Positions 18,578 to 26,614 of a stretch of DNA of 64,000 nt are shown in pieces. Every line of letters starts with the position of its first letter. The first letter of the stretch is position 1. The stretch spans positions 248,001 to 312,000 of the forward strand of contig NZ_FOKW01000004.1 of assembly GCF_900112205.1 (NCBI RefSeq), in the 5' to 3' direction. Below the pieces are notes generated by a model. That model was not told where the DNA came from. It worked only from the letters and a program-made list of their open reading frames with translations, and ran no database searches. This stretch comes from Natronobacterium haloterrestre. Its GTDB lineage: Archaea; Halobacteriota; Halobacteria; Halobacteriales; Natrialbaceae. Both the position numbers and the translations under genes were made by a program.

Positions 18578-18659
18578 CGCATATCGATTTACTCCGACGA
18601 ATACTCGAGAAACCCCCCACGAGAGACGGAAAGCGACCGCGAGCGGACTGCTTCGGCCC

Positions 18660-18687
18660 GGCACGCTACGCCTCCGGCAGCCGTGCC
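18660..18687. promoter_or_regulatory. inverted repeat in the cbiA leader region
   Basis: ggcacg and cgtgcc separated by 16 bases, about 45 bases before the leader ORF and 125 before cbiA. It could be an operator or RNA hairpin; the stem is only six pairs and may be chance in GC-rich DNA. Confidence 0.25.
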
Positions 18688-18731
18688 CACCGACGGATTC
18701 AAGTCTACTTGTCGTAACGCAAGCGACAACG

Positions 18732-18815
18732 ATGGAAGACGCTACGCCGGCCGTGTGCGGACGCATCGCCTCGCACGACAGGGAACGAGCGCCGACTGGG
18801 GGCAGTGTCCGATGA
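18732..18815 (+). other. 27-codon leader ORF overlapping the cbiA start
   Basis: ATG gaa gac opens a 27-residue reading frame whose TGA overlaps the ATG of cbiA as ATGA. It could couple or tune translation of cbiA. Its peptide has one Cys and no known motif. No gene lies immediately upstream, so here the mini-ORF would be a leader peptide rather than a bridge. Confidence 0.3.
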
Positions 18816-20179
18816 AGGGGTTCGTCCTGGGAGGCGTCAGCTCCGGCGTCGGCAAGACGGTCGGGACGCTGGCGATCATCCAGGCCCTCGAGGACGCCGG
18901 CTACGGCGTCCAGCCCGCGAAGGCCGGCCCCGACTTCATCGATCCGAGCCACCACGAGGCGATCGCGGGCCGACCCTCCCGGACGCTCGACCTGTGGCTC
19001 GAGGGCGAGGACGGGCTGCGGCGCAACTACGCCCGCGGCGAGGGCGGCGTCGACGGGTCACACCCGTCTGCCCGGGGGACGTCGTCCCCCGCTATCTGCG
19101 TCGTCGAAGGAGTCATGGGGCTGTACGACGGCGACGGCTCGAGCACGGCGATGGTCGCCGAGGCGCTCGATCTCCCCGTCGTCCTGGTCGTCGACGCCGC
19201 GGCGGGGATGGAAAGCGTCGCCGCGACCGCGCTGGGGTTCCGGGAGTACGCCGAGCGGATCGGCCGCGAGATCGAGGTCGCCGGGGTCGTCGCCCAGCGC
19301 GCCCACGGCGGCCGACACGAGGAGGGAATCCGCGACGCTCTCCCGGCAGAACTCGAGTACTTCGGGCGGATTCCGCCGAACGACGACCTCGAGATCCCCG
19401 ATCGCCACCTCGGCCTCGAGATGGGCGACGAGGCGGCGCTGCCCCGGGAGGCGCTTCGGGAGGCCGCCGAGTCGATCGCGGTCGAACGGCTCGTGGCGGC
19501 GGCGAGCGAAGCCGCACAGCCGGACGCGTCGGCGGCGCAGCCCGACCCCGTCGATGCGACGGTCGCGGTCGCCAGCGACGCCGCCTTCGCCTTCCGGTAT
19601 CCGGCGACGATCGAACGGTTCCGCGAACGGGCGGCAGTCCGGACGTTCTCCCCCGTCGCGGGCGATCCCGTCCCCGACTGCGACGGGGTCTACCTCCCCG
19701 GCGGCTACCCCGAACTCCAGGCCGACGCGCTCGAGTCTGCCGGCACGCTCGCCGAACTGGGAGAACTCGCGAGCGAGGGGCTGCCGGTCTTCGGCGAGTG
19801 TGGCGGGCTCATGGCTATGAGCCGTTCGCTGACGACCGCGGACGGCGACCGCCACGAGATGGCCGGAATCCTGCCGGCGGACGTGACCATGCACGACCGC
19901 TACCGGGCGCTCGATCACGTCGAACTACAGGCCCGCGAGGGGACGCTCACGGCGACGGCCGGCGACCGGCTCCGCGGCCACGAGTTCCACTATTCGAGCG
20001 CGGCCGTCGACGGCGACGCCCGGTTCGCCTTCGAGACGGTCCGGGGCGACGGAATCGACGGGGACCACGACGGCCTCCTCGAGTACGAGTCGCTCGGGAC
20101 GTACGCCCACGTTCACCCGGAGAGCGGGGCGTTCGATCGGTTCCTCGAGGTACTCGAGTCGGGCGCTGGCCACCGGTAG
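18812..20179 (+). CDS. cbiA: cobyrinic acid a,c-diamide synthase
   Basis: 455 residues, typical for CbiA/CobB. The N-terminal ATP-binding P-loop is GGVSSGVGKTVGTLAIIQAL, followed by KAGPDFIDPSHHE and the VVEGVMGLYDG strand. The C-terminal glutamine amidotransferase domain has its nucleophile Cys in FGECGGLMAM and a terminal HVHPES. It amidates the a and c side chains of (cob)yrinate using glutamine and ATP. The start at MKGFVLGG places the P-loop at the family-usual distance from the N-terminus; upstream in-frame sequence lacks acidic character. It is separated from both cobN-cbiC-cbiE and the cbiT operon, and probably has its own promoter. Confidence 0.93.
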   Translation: MKGFVLGGVSSGVGKTVGTLAIIQALEDAGYGVQPAKAGPDFIDPSHHEAIAGRPSRTLDLWLEGEDGLRRNYARGEGGVDGSHPSARGTSSPAICVVEGVMGLYDGDGSSTAMVAEALDLPVVLVVDAAAGMESVAATALGFREYAERIGREIEVAGVVAQRAHGGRHEEGIRDALPAELEYFGRIPPNDDLEIPDRHLGLEMGDEAALPREALREAAESIAVERLVAAASEAAQPDASAAQPDPVDATVAVASDAAFAFRYPATIERFRERAAVRTFSPVAGDPVPDCDGVYLPGGYPELQADALESAGTLAELGELASEGLPVFGECGGLMAMSRSLTTADGDRHEMAGILPADVTMHDRYRALDHVELQAREGTLTATAGDRLRGHEFHYSSAAVDGDARFAFETVRGDGIDGDHDGLLEYESLGTYAHVHPESGAFDRFLEVLESGAGHR

Positions 20180-20327
20180 CGCTGGTTTTCCGTTCGGCCC
20201 CGTCGTGGACACCCGTTTCATAGTGAAAGCCCTCGCTTAGAGACAGTTTCGCGGCCTTTAGAAACCAGTATTGGACTAACACAACCGAGAATTCGCAACC
20301 GAATTTGCTCTACACCAAACACAATTG

Positions 20328-20335
20328 TTTTAGGG
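20328..20335 (+). promoter_or_regulatory. TATA-like box of the cbiT operon
   Basis: ttttaggg centred about 27 bases before the cbiT ATG, within a 178-base intergenic region that is AT-rich by local standards (caaacacaattgtttt). The spacing predicts a leaderless mRNA. An imperfect inverted repeat (gagaattcgc / gaatttgctc) lies just upstream and is a possible regulator site. Confidence 0.5.
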
Positions 20336-20357
20336 GCGGCTACTGTTCTCACGGCTG

Positions 20358-20936
20358 ATGTCATCCATCGCGTTGCCACACGACGCGAAGGCCGGACCGA
20401 CGAAACCCGAGGTTCGGGCCGTCCTCCAGTCGAAACTCGCGCTCGAGGAGGACGACCACTTCGCGGAGGTCGGCTCCTGTACCGGGGCCGTCACGATCGA
20501 CGCCGCACGGAAGGCGGGACGCGTGACTGCCCTCGAGCGGAAGGCCGACCGGCTCGAGACGACCGAGAAGAACCTCGCGGCGAACGCCGACTCGACGCGG
20601 GCGGAGGTCGAGTTGCGAAACGCGGAAGCCCCCGCGGGGCTCCCGGACGACGCCGACGCGCTCTTTCTCGGCGGGAGCCGCAACTTCGAGGCAGTGCTCG
20701 ATCACGCCGTCGAGACTGGAATCGACCGGATCGTGATGAACGTCTCGCGGCTCGAGGTGGCGGGCGCCGCGGCGGAGGCCTTCCGCGAGCGCGACCTCCT
20801 CGAGGAGGTCGTCCAGTTCCAGGTGAGCCACGGCTACGAACTCGCCGGCGCGACGAGTTTCGACGCGGACAACCCGGTGTACATGCTCGTCGGGAGCGCG
20901 AGCGAGGGGTGCGCGGACGGAGGTGACCCGCGATGA
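20358..20936 (+). CDS. cbiT: cobalt-precorrin-6B C15-methyltransferase (decarboxylating) CbiT
   Basis: 192 residues, class I SAM methyltransferase fold. The SAM motif is HFAEVGSCTGAVTIDAA (family usual DIGxGTGxxxxE, here VGSCTG), with GRVTALERKADRLE supplying the ribose-binding acidic residue. DALFLGGSRNFEAVL is the CbiT FIGG motif (LGGS). It adds the C-15 methyl and removes the C-12 acetate carboxylate. First gene of a long operon; its TGA overlaps the cbiL ATG (ATGA). The start follows from the TATA spacing. Confidence 0.9.
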   Translation: MSSIALPHDAKAGPTKPEVRAVLQSKLALEEDDHFAEVGSCTGAVTIDAARKAGRVTALERKADRLETTEKNLAANADSTRAEVELRNAEAPAGLPDDADALFLGGSRNFEAVLDHAVETGIDRIVMNVSRLEVAGAAAEAFRERDLLEEVVQFQVSHGYELAGATSFDADNPVYMLVGSASEGCADGGDPR

Positions 20937-21808
20937 CGCTGTACGGCGTCGGGCTCGGCCCCGGCGACGCCGACCTCGTGACCGTCCGCGGGAAGCGCGT
21001 CCTCGAGCGGGCGGACGTCGTCTACTCGCCGGGACGGCTCTCCCGGACGGTCGCGCTCGAGCACGTCGACGAATCGACGATCGGCGACCTCGAGTTCCCG
21101 ATGACCAGAGACGAGGAGAAGCTCCGCAGCGCCTGGAAAGCGGCCGCCGAGGAGGTGGCGTCGACGGCCGCCGACGGCGACGTCGCGTTCGTCACCCTCG
21201 GCGATCCGAACGTCTACTCGACGTTCGGCCACCTGCGCCGGACGATGGCGGCGTTTCACCCGGACGTAGACCTCGAGATCGTGCCCGGGGTCAGCGCGGT
21301 GACCGCGTTCGCGACCGCACTCGGCGTCGAGATCGAGGCCGGGGCGGGACTCGCGTTGCGGGAAGCCGCCGGCGGCGCGAGTCCGACCGGCCCGGACCGG
21401 ATGATCCTGTTCAAGGTCACCGACGCGCCCGCGACCCACGAGGGGCTCGCCGAGGCCGGCTACGAGGTGACCTACGGCCGGCGCCTGTTCATGGAACAGG
21501 GCGAGACGGTCGTCACCGACGACCCCGACGCGATCGCCGAGCGGGACTACTACACGCTCGCCTACGCCGAACGGGCCGACCTCGAGGTCGAGCCGGCGAC
21601 GGCGGCCTTCGAGACCGAGATCGAGACCGAGTCCCCGAGCGGCGACGGCGCGACCGATCCCGAGTCCGGCGCGGAGACGGACGCGAGCGCGACGCTCGAG
21701 ACGACAGAGCCGATCCGACCCGAGTCTCGGGGCTCCGACCTGGCCGACCTCGAGCGCAGCGAGGCCCTCGAAGGCGGCGACTGGCACCGAGACCGGGACT
21801 GGTACTGA
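20933..21808 (+). CDS. cbiL: precorrin-2 / cobalt-factor II C20-methyltransferase
   Basis: 291 residues. Tetrapyrrole methylase with YGVGLGPGDADLVTVRGKRV at the N-terminus, FVTLGDPNVYSTFGHL, the GDPxxYST motif characteristic of CbiL/CobI, and IVPGVSAVTAFATALG. It adds the C-20 methyl, the first dedicated methylation after precorrin-2. The family domain ends near residue 220; the rest is a ~65-residue acidic low-complexity tail ending in DWHRDRDWY. It overlaps cbiF by TGATG. Confidence 0.92.
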   Translation: MTLYGVGLGPGDADLVTVRGKRVLERADVVYSPGRLSRTVALEHVDESTIGDLEFPMTRDEEKLRSAWKAAAEEVASTAADGDVAFVTLGDPNVYSTFGHLRRTMAAFHPDVDLEIVPGVSAVTAFATALGVEIEAGAGLALREAAGGASPTGPDRMILFKVTDAPATHEGLAEAGYEVTYGRRLFMEQGETVVTDDPDAIAERDYYTLAYAERADLEVEPATAAFETEIETESPSGDGATDPESGAETDASATLETTEPIRPESRGSDLADLERSEALEGGDWHRDRDWY

Positions 21809-22698
21809 TGACCGGAAACACGGACGCAGACGGCGAGGATCGTATCGATACCGACGGGGAGCCCGGCCTCCCGGGCGACCTCGACGAGCGGATCCGCGAT
21901 CACAGCGCCGGCGACGAGCAGGAGGGGATCCCGTTCGTCGGCGCCGGCCCCGGCGATCCGCGGCTGCTGACCGTCGCCGGGAAGGAACTGCTCGAGGACG
22001 CGGACCTCGTGGTCCATGCCGGCTCGCTGGTCAACAGCGAACTCCTCGAGGCCTACTGCGACGACGCCGACCTCGTGAACTCCGTCGGCAAGGACCTCGA
22101 GGAACTCGTCCCCCTGATGCGGGACGCCTACGAGGAGGGCCGGACCGTCGTCCGCCTCCACAGCGGCGATCCCGCGATCTACGGGGCCGCCCTCGAACAG
22201 ATGGACGCCCTGGAGAGCGAGGGTGTGCCGACCTATTTCGTTCCGGGCGTCACCTCCGCGTTCGCGGCAAGCGCGACCCTGCGGACGCAACTGACGCTCA
22301 ACGAGGTGGCGAACCACGTGGCGTTCACCCGCCCGCAGGGCAAGACCCTGAGCGAGGAGGAAGACCACGTCTCCGAGTTCGTGGAGATGGGCGACGTGAC
22401 GACCTGCATCTACCTCGGGACCCACGCCGTCCGGGAGACGATGGAGCGGCTGCTCGCGGACGGCCACGACCCCGAGACGCCGGTCGCGGTGGTCTATCAC
22501 GCCTCCTGGCCGGACGAGGACGTGATCGTCGGAACGATCGACGACATCGCGGACAGGGTCGAGGCGGCCGGCTACCGCGCCTCGGCACTGGTCGTCATCG
22601 GCGAGGCCGTGACGGGCGCGGGCTACGAGCGGTCCTACCTCTACGGCGACTGGGCGAATCGCGGCTCGAACGACGCCGACGAAGCCGAAAGCGACTGA
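21808..22698 (+). CDS. cbiF: precorrin-4 / cobalt-precorrin-4 C11-methyltransferase
   Basis: 296 residues. PFVGAGPGDPRLLTVAGKE and the following ADLVVHAGSLVNSELL are the CbiF/CobM-specific signature. Others are RLHSGDPAIYGAALEQM, VPGVTSAFAASATLRTQLTL and ITRPQ-like FTRPQGKTLS. It methylates C-11. The first ~35 residues form an acidic leader ahead of the fold. It is coupled to cbiL by TGATG and is seven bases from cbiG. Confidence 0.93.
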   Translation: MTGNTDADGEDRIDTDGEPGLPGDLDERIRDHSAGDEQEGIPFVGAGPGDPRLLTVAGKELLEDADLVVHAGSLVNSELLEAYCDDADLVNSVGKDLEELVPLMRDAYEEGRTVVRLHSGDPAIYGAALEQMDALESEGVPTYFVPGVTSAFAASATLRTQLTLNEVANHVAFTRPQGKTLSEEEDHVSEFVEMGDVTTCIYLGTHAVRETMERLLADGHDPETPVAVVYHASWPDEDVIVGTIDDIADRVEAAGYRASALVVIGEAVTGAGYERSYLYGDWANRGSNDADEAESD

Positions 22699-22705
22699 CA
22701 TCGAC

Positions 22706-23689
22706 ATGAGTACGGACGACACCACTGAGACGGAAGACGGATCGGACGGCGGTCACTGCTCGACGCCGGACTCGGACGGCGAGGTGGCCGAAGAGATCGC
22801 GATCGTCGCCTTCGAGCGCAAGCTGGCGACCGCCGAGGAGATCGCGGCCGAGCTCGCGGACCGCTACGAGACGATCGAGATCCTCGAGTACCACGGCGAC
22901 GTCTTCGAGGAGCACTGGGGCGAGTACGACTGTTTCGTCGGTCTGATGGCCTCGGGCATCGCGATGCGGAAGACGGCCCACCTGCTCGACGACAAGTGGG
23001 AGGACCCCGCGATCTGCGTCGTCGACGAGGAGTTGACGTGGGCGATCCCGATCACGGGCGGCCACCACGGCGCGAACCAGGTCGCACAGGATCTGGCGAC
23101 GATGGGTGCCGTGCCGGCGATGACGACCGCGAGCGAGGCCGCCGGCAAGCAGGGCGTCGAGTCCCGCGCGAAGGCGATGGACGCCCACGTCGTCAACGGC
23201 GACTCGACCGTGCAGACGAACCTCGCCGTGCTCGACGACGAACTCGGCCCCGTCGCCCGGCTCGACGGCCCGAAGGCAGTGCTGGTCTGCGACGACGTGA
23301 CGGTCCTGAAACGGAACACGGACGAGGGCATCGTCATCGGTACGGGCAGCGTCTCCGGCGCGAGCAGGGAGGCCTTCCTCGCAGCCTGGAAGGAGGCCCT
23401 CGAGCGAACCGAGTACGGGTTCGCGGACGTCGAGTTCGTCGCCACCGCGACGCGGAAGGAAGACGAGGAGGGGCTGCTCGAGGCGGCCCGGGAGCGCGAC
23501 CTGGGCGTCGTCACGTTCGACAAGGAGACGCTGCTCGAGCACGAGGGGCCGACGCCCTCGAAGTCGAAGGAGCTGATCGGCTGGCCGGGCGTCTCCGAAG
23601 CGAGCGCGATCGCCGGGGGACGCGAGCAGGAACTCGTGCTCGAGAAGATGGGTTACGAGGACGAGGTAACGGTGGCGATCGGCCGATGA
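22706..23689 (+). CDS. cbiG: cobalt-precorrin-5A hydrolase CbiG
   Basis: 327 residues. Central motif AIPITGGHHGANQVAQDL matches the GGHHGAN substrate region of CbiG; CFVGLMASGIAMRKTAHLL precedes it. The C-terminal CobE-like domain includes IVIGTGSVSGASREAFLAAW and SEASAIAGGREQELVLEKM. CbiG opens the delta-lactone and removes C-20 as acetaldehyde. The N-terminal ~25 residues are an acidic extension. Its presence indicates the anaerobic-type ring contraction even though cobN (aerobic type) is also present. It overlaps the next gene by ATGA. Confidence 0.9.
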   Translation: MSTDDTTETEDGSDGGHCSTPDSDGEVAEEIAIVAFERKLATAEEIAAELADRYETIEILEYHGDVFEEHWGEYDCFVGLMASGIAMRKTAHLLDDKWEDPAICVVDEELTWAIPITGGHHGANQVAQDLATMGAVPAMTTASEAAGKQGVESRAKAMDAHVVNGDSTVQTNLAVLDDELGPVARLDGPKAVLVCDDVTVLKRNTDEGIVIGTGSVSGASREAFLAAWKEALERTEYGFADVEFVATATRKEDEEGLLEAARERDLGVVTFDKETLLEHEGPTPSKSKELIGWPGVSEASAIAGGREQELVLEKMGYEDEVTVAIGR

Positions 23690-24561
23690 GCGCCGAGAAC
23701 GCCGCCGCGGACACGACCGGGGGCACCCCCGACGACCACGGCACCCTCTACGTCGTCGGCATCGGCCCCGGACTGCCCGCTCACATGACCCAGCGCGCGA
23801 AGTCGGTCATCGAATCCGCGGACGTCGTCATCGCCTCGAGCCTCTACCAGGAGTTCCTGCGCGAGGACGGCACGATTCCGCCGGAGTCACGGACCGACGA
23901 GGACGGGGTCGCGACCCGGGAGGACGGGAGCCAGCAGGAGATCGTCCGATCGACGATGGGCCGCCAGATCGAACTCGCCCGCGCGGCGTTCGACTACGTC
24001 CGCGAGGGGAAGACGGTCGCCCACGTCTCCGGGGGCGATCCCTCCGTCTACGGCAAGTCCGACCTCATCTTCAAGATGGCCGAGGAGGAGTCGGCGACGG
24101 ACGTCCCGATCGAGATCGTTCCCGGAGTGACGGCGGCGCTCGGCGGAGCCGCAAACGTCGGCGCGCCCCTTTGCAACGACTTCTGTACGGTCTCGCTGTC
24201 GGACAAGTGGCGCGGTTGGGACGAGATCGAGGAGAAACTGCGGGCCGCGGCGGTCTCTGACTTCGTGATCGTCCTCTACAACTGCTGGCGCAACTACGAG
24301 CGGGCGGTCGAGATCGTCCGCGAGGAACGCACGGACGACGCCCTCGTGGCGATCGTCAACGACGCGGGCCGTGCGGACGCCGGCCGTAACGGCGAGAGCC
24401 AGCACGTGACGACGCTCGGCGAGGCGGCCGACCACGACGACAAGGTGTCGGGGATGGGCACTTCGCTGATCATCGGCACCCACGAGACCGCGACCTGGAG
24501 CAACGACGACCGAACGTACCTCGTCACCCCGCGCGGCGGGCGTGACGTCGACGATTTCTGA
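23686..24561 (+). CDS. cbiH: precorrin-3B C17-methyltransferase family protein, divergent paralogue (CbiH1)
   Basis: 291 residues. Tetrapyrrole methylase: LYVVGIGPGLPAHMTQRAK, VAHVSGGDPSVYGKSDLIF, IEIVPGVTAALGGAANVGAP and CTVSLSDKWRGWDEIEEKL. The layout is that of CbiH/CobJ, but key segments differ from the canonical paralogue next door: the usual NPxSxxR strand reads VLYNCWRNYERA and the GDP motif is followed by KSDLIFKMAEEE. It is probably a C-17 methylase or a paralogue recruited for another methylation. Coupled to cbiG (ATGA) and seven bases from cbiH2. Confidence 0.82.
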   Translation: MSAENAAADTTGGTPDDHGTLYVVGIGPGLPAHMTQRAKSVIESADVVIASSLYQEFLREDGTIPPESRTDEDGVATREDGSQQEIVRSTMGRQIELARAAFDYVREGKTVAHVSGGDPSVYGKSDLIFKMAEEESATDVPIEIVPGVTAALGGAANVGAPLCNDFCTVSLSDKWRGWDEIEEKLRAAAVSDFVIVLYNCWRNYERAVEIVREERTDDALVAIVNDAGRADAGRNGESQHVTTLGEAADHDDKVSGMGTSLIIGTHETATWSNDDRTYLVTPRGGRDVDDF

Positions 24562-24568
24562 CCGACAC

Positions 24569-25573
24569 ATGAGCATGGAGACAGACACGGATACGGACGC
24601 GGACGCCGACACCGAAACGGGCGAATCGACATCGAACTGCGGCGCGTCGAGCGCCGATTCGGAGACCGACCGCTCGAGTTCGAAGTGTGGCGCCTCGAGT
24701 TCCGACGACTCGAGCGGGTCGAAATGCGGCGCCTCGAGCGGAAGCGACGACGACTCGAAGGAACAGGAGGTCGGGGCGACCGTCGAGGACTTCGACGCCG
24801 ATCCCGGCCAACTCGTGGCCGTCGGCCTCGGCCCCGGCCAGCCGGAGGGGATGACCGAGCGCGCGAAGACGGCGCTGCACGAGGCCGAACACATCGTCGG
24901 CTACACGACCTATATCGAACTGCTGCCCGACGAGATCACCGAAGGAGCCGACGAGATCTACGACACGCCGATGTGCGGCGAGGTCTCCCGCACGGAGGAG
25001 GCGATCGACCGGACGCTCGCGGGCAACGACGTGGCGATCGTCGGCAGCGGCGACCCCAACGTCTACGCGCTCGCCGGGCTGGCACTCGAGATCCTCGAGT
25101 CCAAGGGCGCGACGGCGACGATGGTCGACTTCGAGGTCGTCCCGGGCGTTCCCGCGGCCCAGTCCTGTGGCGCCCGGCTCGGCGCGCCGCTGGTGAACGA
25201 CACCGTCTCGATCTCGCTGTCCGATCACCTCGTGCCGATGCCCGAGATCGAATCCAGGCTCCACGCGGCCGCGAAGGAGGGCTTTACGATCACGATCTAC
25301 AACCCCTGGAGCCGGAAGCGCCGCGAGAACTTCGAGAAGGCCTGCGAGATCCTCCTGACCCACCGCGACGAGGATACCCCGGTCGGCATCGTCCACGGCG
25401 CGGGCCGCGAGGACGAAGCGGTGGTGATCACCGAACTGGGCGAGCTCGAGGAGTTCGGCGAGCGCGATATCGTCGACATGACGACGACGATCGTCGTCGG
25501 GACCGAGGACACCTACGTCTGGGACGACCGAATGGTACGGCCCCGCGGCTACGAGACGAAGTACGACTACTGA
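24569..25573 (+). CDS. cbiH: precorrin-3B / cobalt-factor III C17-methyltransferase, canonical paralogue with Cys-repeat N-terminus (CbiH2)
   Basis: 334 residues. From about residue 85 it is a canonical CbiH/CobJ: LVAVGLGPGQPEGMTERAK, AIVGSGDPNVYALAGLALEI, VVPGVPAAQSCGARLGAP, TVSISLSDHLVPMPEIESRL and ITIYNPWSRKRRENFEKA. It adds the C-17 methyl and contracts the ring. The first ~75 residues are a Ser/Asp-rich extension with three near-identical motifs, SNCGASS, SKCGASS and SKCGASS, spaced about 15-20 residues apart. Each brings one Cys and the set is unlike any family domain I know. The start is at MSMETD; METD is also possible. Confidence 0.88.
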   Translation: MSMETDTDTDADADTETGESTSNCGASSADSETDRSSSKCGASSSDDSSGSKCGASSGSDDDSKEQEVGATVEDFDADPGQLVAVGLGPGQPEGMTERAKTALHEAEHIVGYTTYIELLPDEITEGADEIYDTPMCGEVSRTEEAIDRTLAGNDVAIVGSGDPNVYALAGLALEILESKGATATMVDFEVVPGVPAAQSCGARLGAPLVNDTVSISLSDHLVPMPEIESRLHAAAKEGFTITIYNPWSRKRRENFEKACEILLTHRDEDTPVGIVHGAGREDEAVVITELGELEEFGERDIVDMTTTIVVGTEDTYVWDDRMVRPRGYETKYDY

Positions 25574-25586
25574 CTCCATAAACCAC

Positions 25587-25853
25587 ATGCCACGATACGA
25601 AATAACGATCGAGAAGGACGCCTGCGACGGGATCTTCGCCTGCCTCACCCGGGACCCGCGCTTCGTGGAAGCCGCGGACGGACTGGCGACGATCGATCCC
25701 GACGCGGACCCGGTCTACGACTGCGACGGCGAGGTCAGCGACGACGGCGAGCGCGTGGTGGCCGCGTTCGACGACGAACGTATCGACGAGGCCAGACGGG
25801 CGGCGGCCGCCTGTCCGACGGACGCGATCGTCGTCGAGGAGGTGGACGAATGA
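25587..25853 (+). CDS. small ferredoxin-like iron-sulfur protein
   Basis: 88 residues. Begins YEITIEKDACDGIFACLTRD and ends RRAAAACPTDAIVVEE, the two halves of a single-cluster bacterial-type ferredoxin fold. Cysteines fall at positions 13, 19, 46 and 76 rather than in a CxxCxxC row, so the cluster is either [3Fe-4S]-like or an atypical [4Fe-4S]. Its position inside the cobalamin operon suggests an electron donor for a corrin reductive step, for example the missing precorrin-6A reduction or cobalt reduction; this is inference. Coupled to the next gene by ATGA. Confidence 0.75.
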   Translation: MPRYEITIEKDACDGIFACLTRDPRFVEAADGLATIDPDADPVYDCDGEVSDDGERVVAAFDDERIDEARRAAAACPTDAIVVEEVDE

Positions 25854-26614
25854 GCGAGACCGACGATACGGACGAACCGGTCGAGGCCGGCGCTCTCGAG
25901 GTCGAGGTCCCGGCCGATCCCCTCGCCGGCCACCCGGCGTCGGCGTACTTCTGGGGACAGGTCGCGGGCGGCGGTCGCGTCTCGGAAGACGGCCTCGAGG
26001 TCGTCACCGGCGACGAGCGCGCCGCCCGCGTGCTCGCGGCGATCGCGGGGGCGGACGGGGACGATCTCGACCGCGAGACCACGAGCCGCGAGTACGCCCA
26101 CGATGCCTCGATCACGCGGACCGAAGAGGAGTACACGCTCTCGCTTTCGCGCGCCGGAGACGACGGAAAGTTGCTCGGTCGCCGCTCGCCGCTCGGGCTT
26201 CCCGTCGACGGCCGCGGGAACTACCGGTTCGGCGCGTTCGCCGATTACCGGCGCGAACTCCTGCGGGGTCTGCTCGAGGGCTGTGGCACGATCTGTTTCA
26301 AGTCCTCGAGCGGGACCGTCGGAGTCTCGTTCGTCCACGAGGACCGGGGGCTCCTCGAGAGCGTCCGCGATCTGATCGCCGACTGCCCGATCGACGCACC
26401 CTGTGACGACGTCGCGGAGACCTCCTCGGGGAGCTACTGGTTCGGCGTCGCCGACGACGCGGTCCCCGCGTTCGGACGCTGGCTCTACGAGACCGCCGAG
26501 GAGACCGGCCTCTACGCGCCGAGTCGCTGCCGAAAACTCGAGCGCAGCCTCGAACAAGCGGGCGTCGCCGACGGTAACGGTGCCGACGCGGGTTCGGGAG
26601 GTGAACGGGCGTGA
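25850..26614 (+). CDS. cobalamin-operon protein with LAGLIDADG-like fold, catalytic residues lost
   Basis: 254 residues, no named family that I recall. Two segments align with the paired LAGLIDADG helices of homing endonucleases: FWGQVAGGGRV (residues 34-44), followed by a strand LEVVTGDERAARVLAAI, and LRGLLEGCGTI (138-148), followed by VGVSFVHEDRGLLESVRDLI. In an active enzyme the eighth letter of each motif is the metal-binding Asp/Glu; here it is Gly41 and Cys145, so DNA cleavage is not expected. Five cysteines lie in the second half (145, 149, 179, 185, 227). It overlaps the ferredoxin and cbiX genes, so it is a fixed operon member rather than an inserted element. A corrin-pathway enzyme, scaffold or regulator are all possible. 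Confidence 0.7.
   Translation: MSETDDTDEPVEAGALEVEVPADPLAGHPASAYFWGQVAGGGRVSEDGLEVVTGDERAARVLAAIAGADGDDLDRETTSREYAHDASITRTEEEYTLSLSRAGDDGKLLGRRSPLGLPVDGRGNYRFGAFADYRRELLRGLLEGCGTICFKSSSGTVGVSFVHEDRGLLESVRDLIADCPIDAPCDDVAETSSGSYWFGVADDAVPAFGRWLYETAEETGLYAPSRCRKLERSLEQAGVADGNGADAGSGGERA

Noticed and set aside
20180-20357. Possible cobalamin riboswitch before cbiT
   Set aside because: No B12-box-like conserved core or long structured leader; a TATA-like box at -27 predicts a leaderless transcript.
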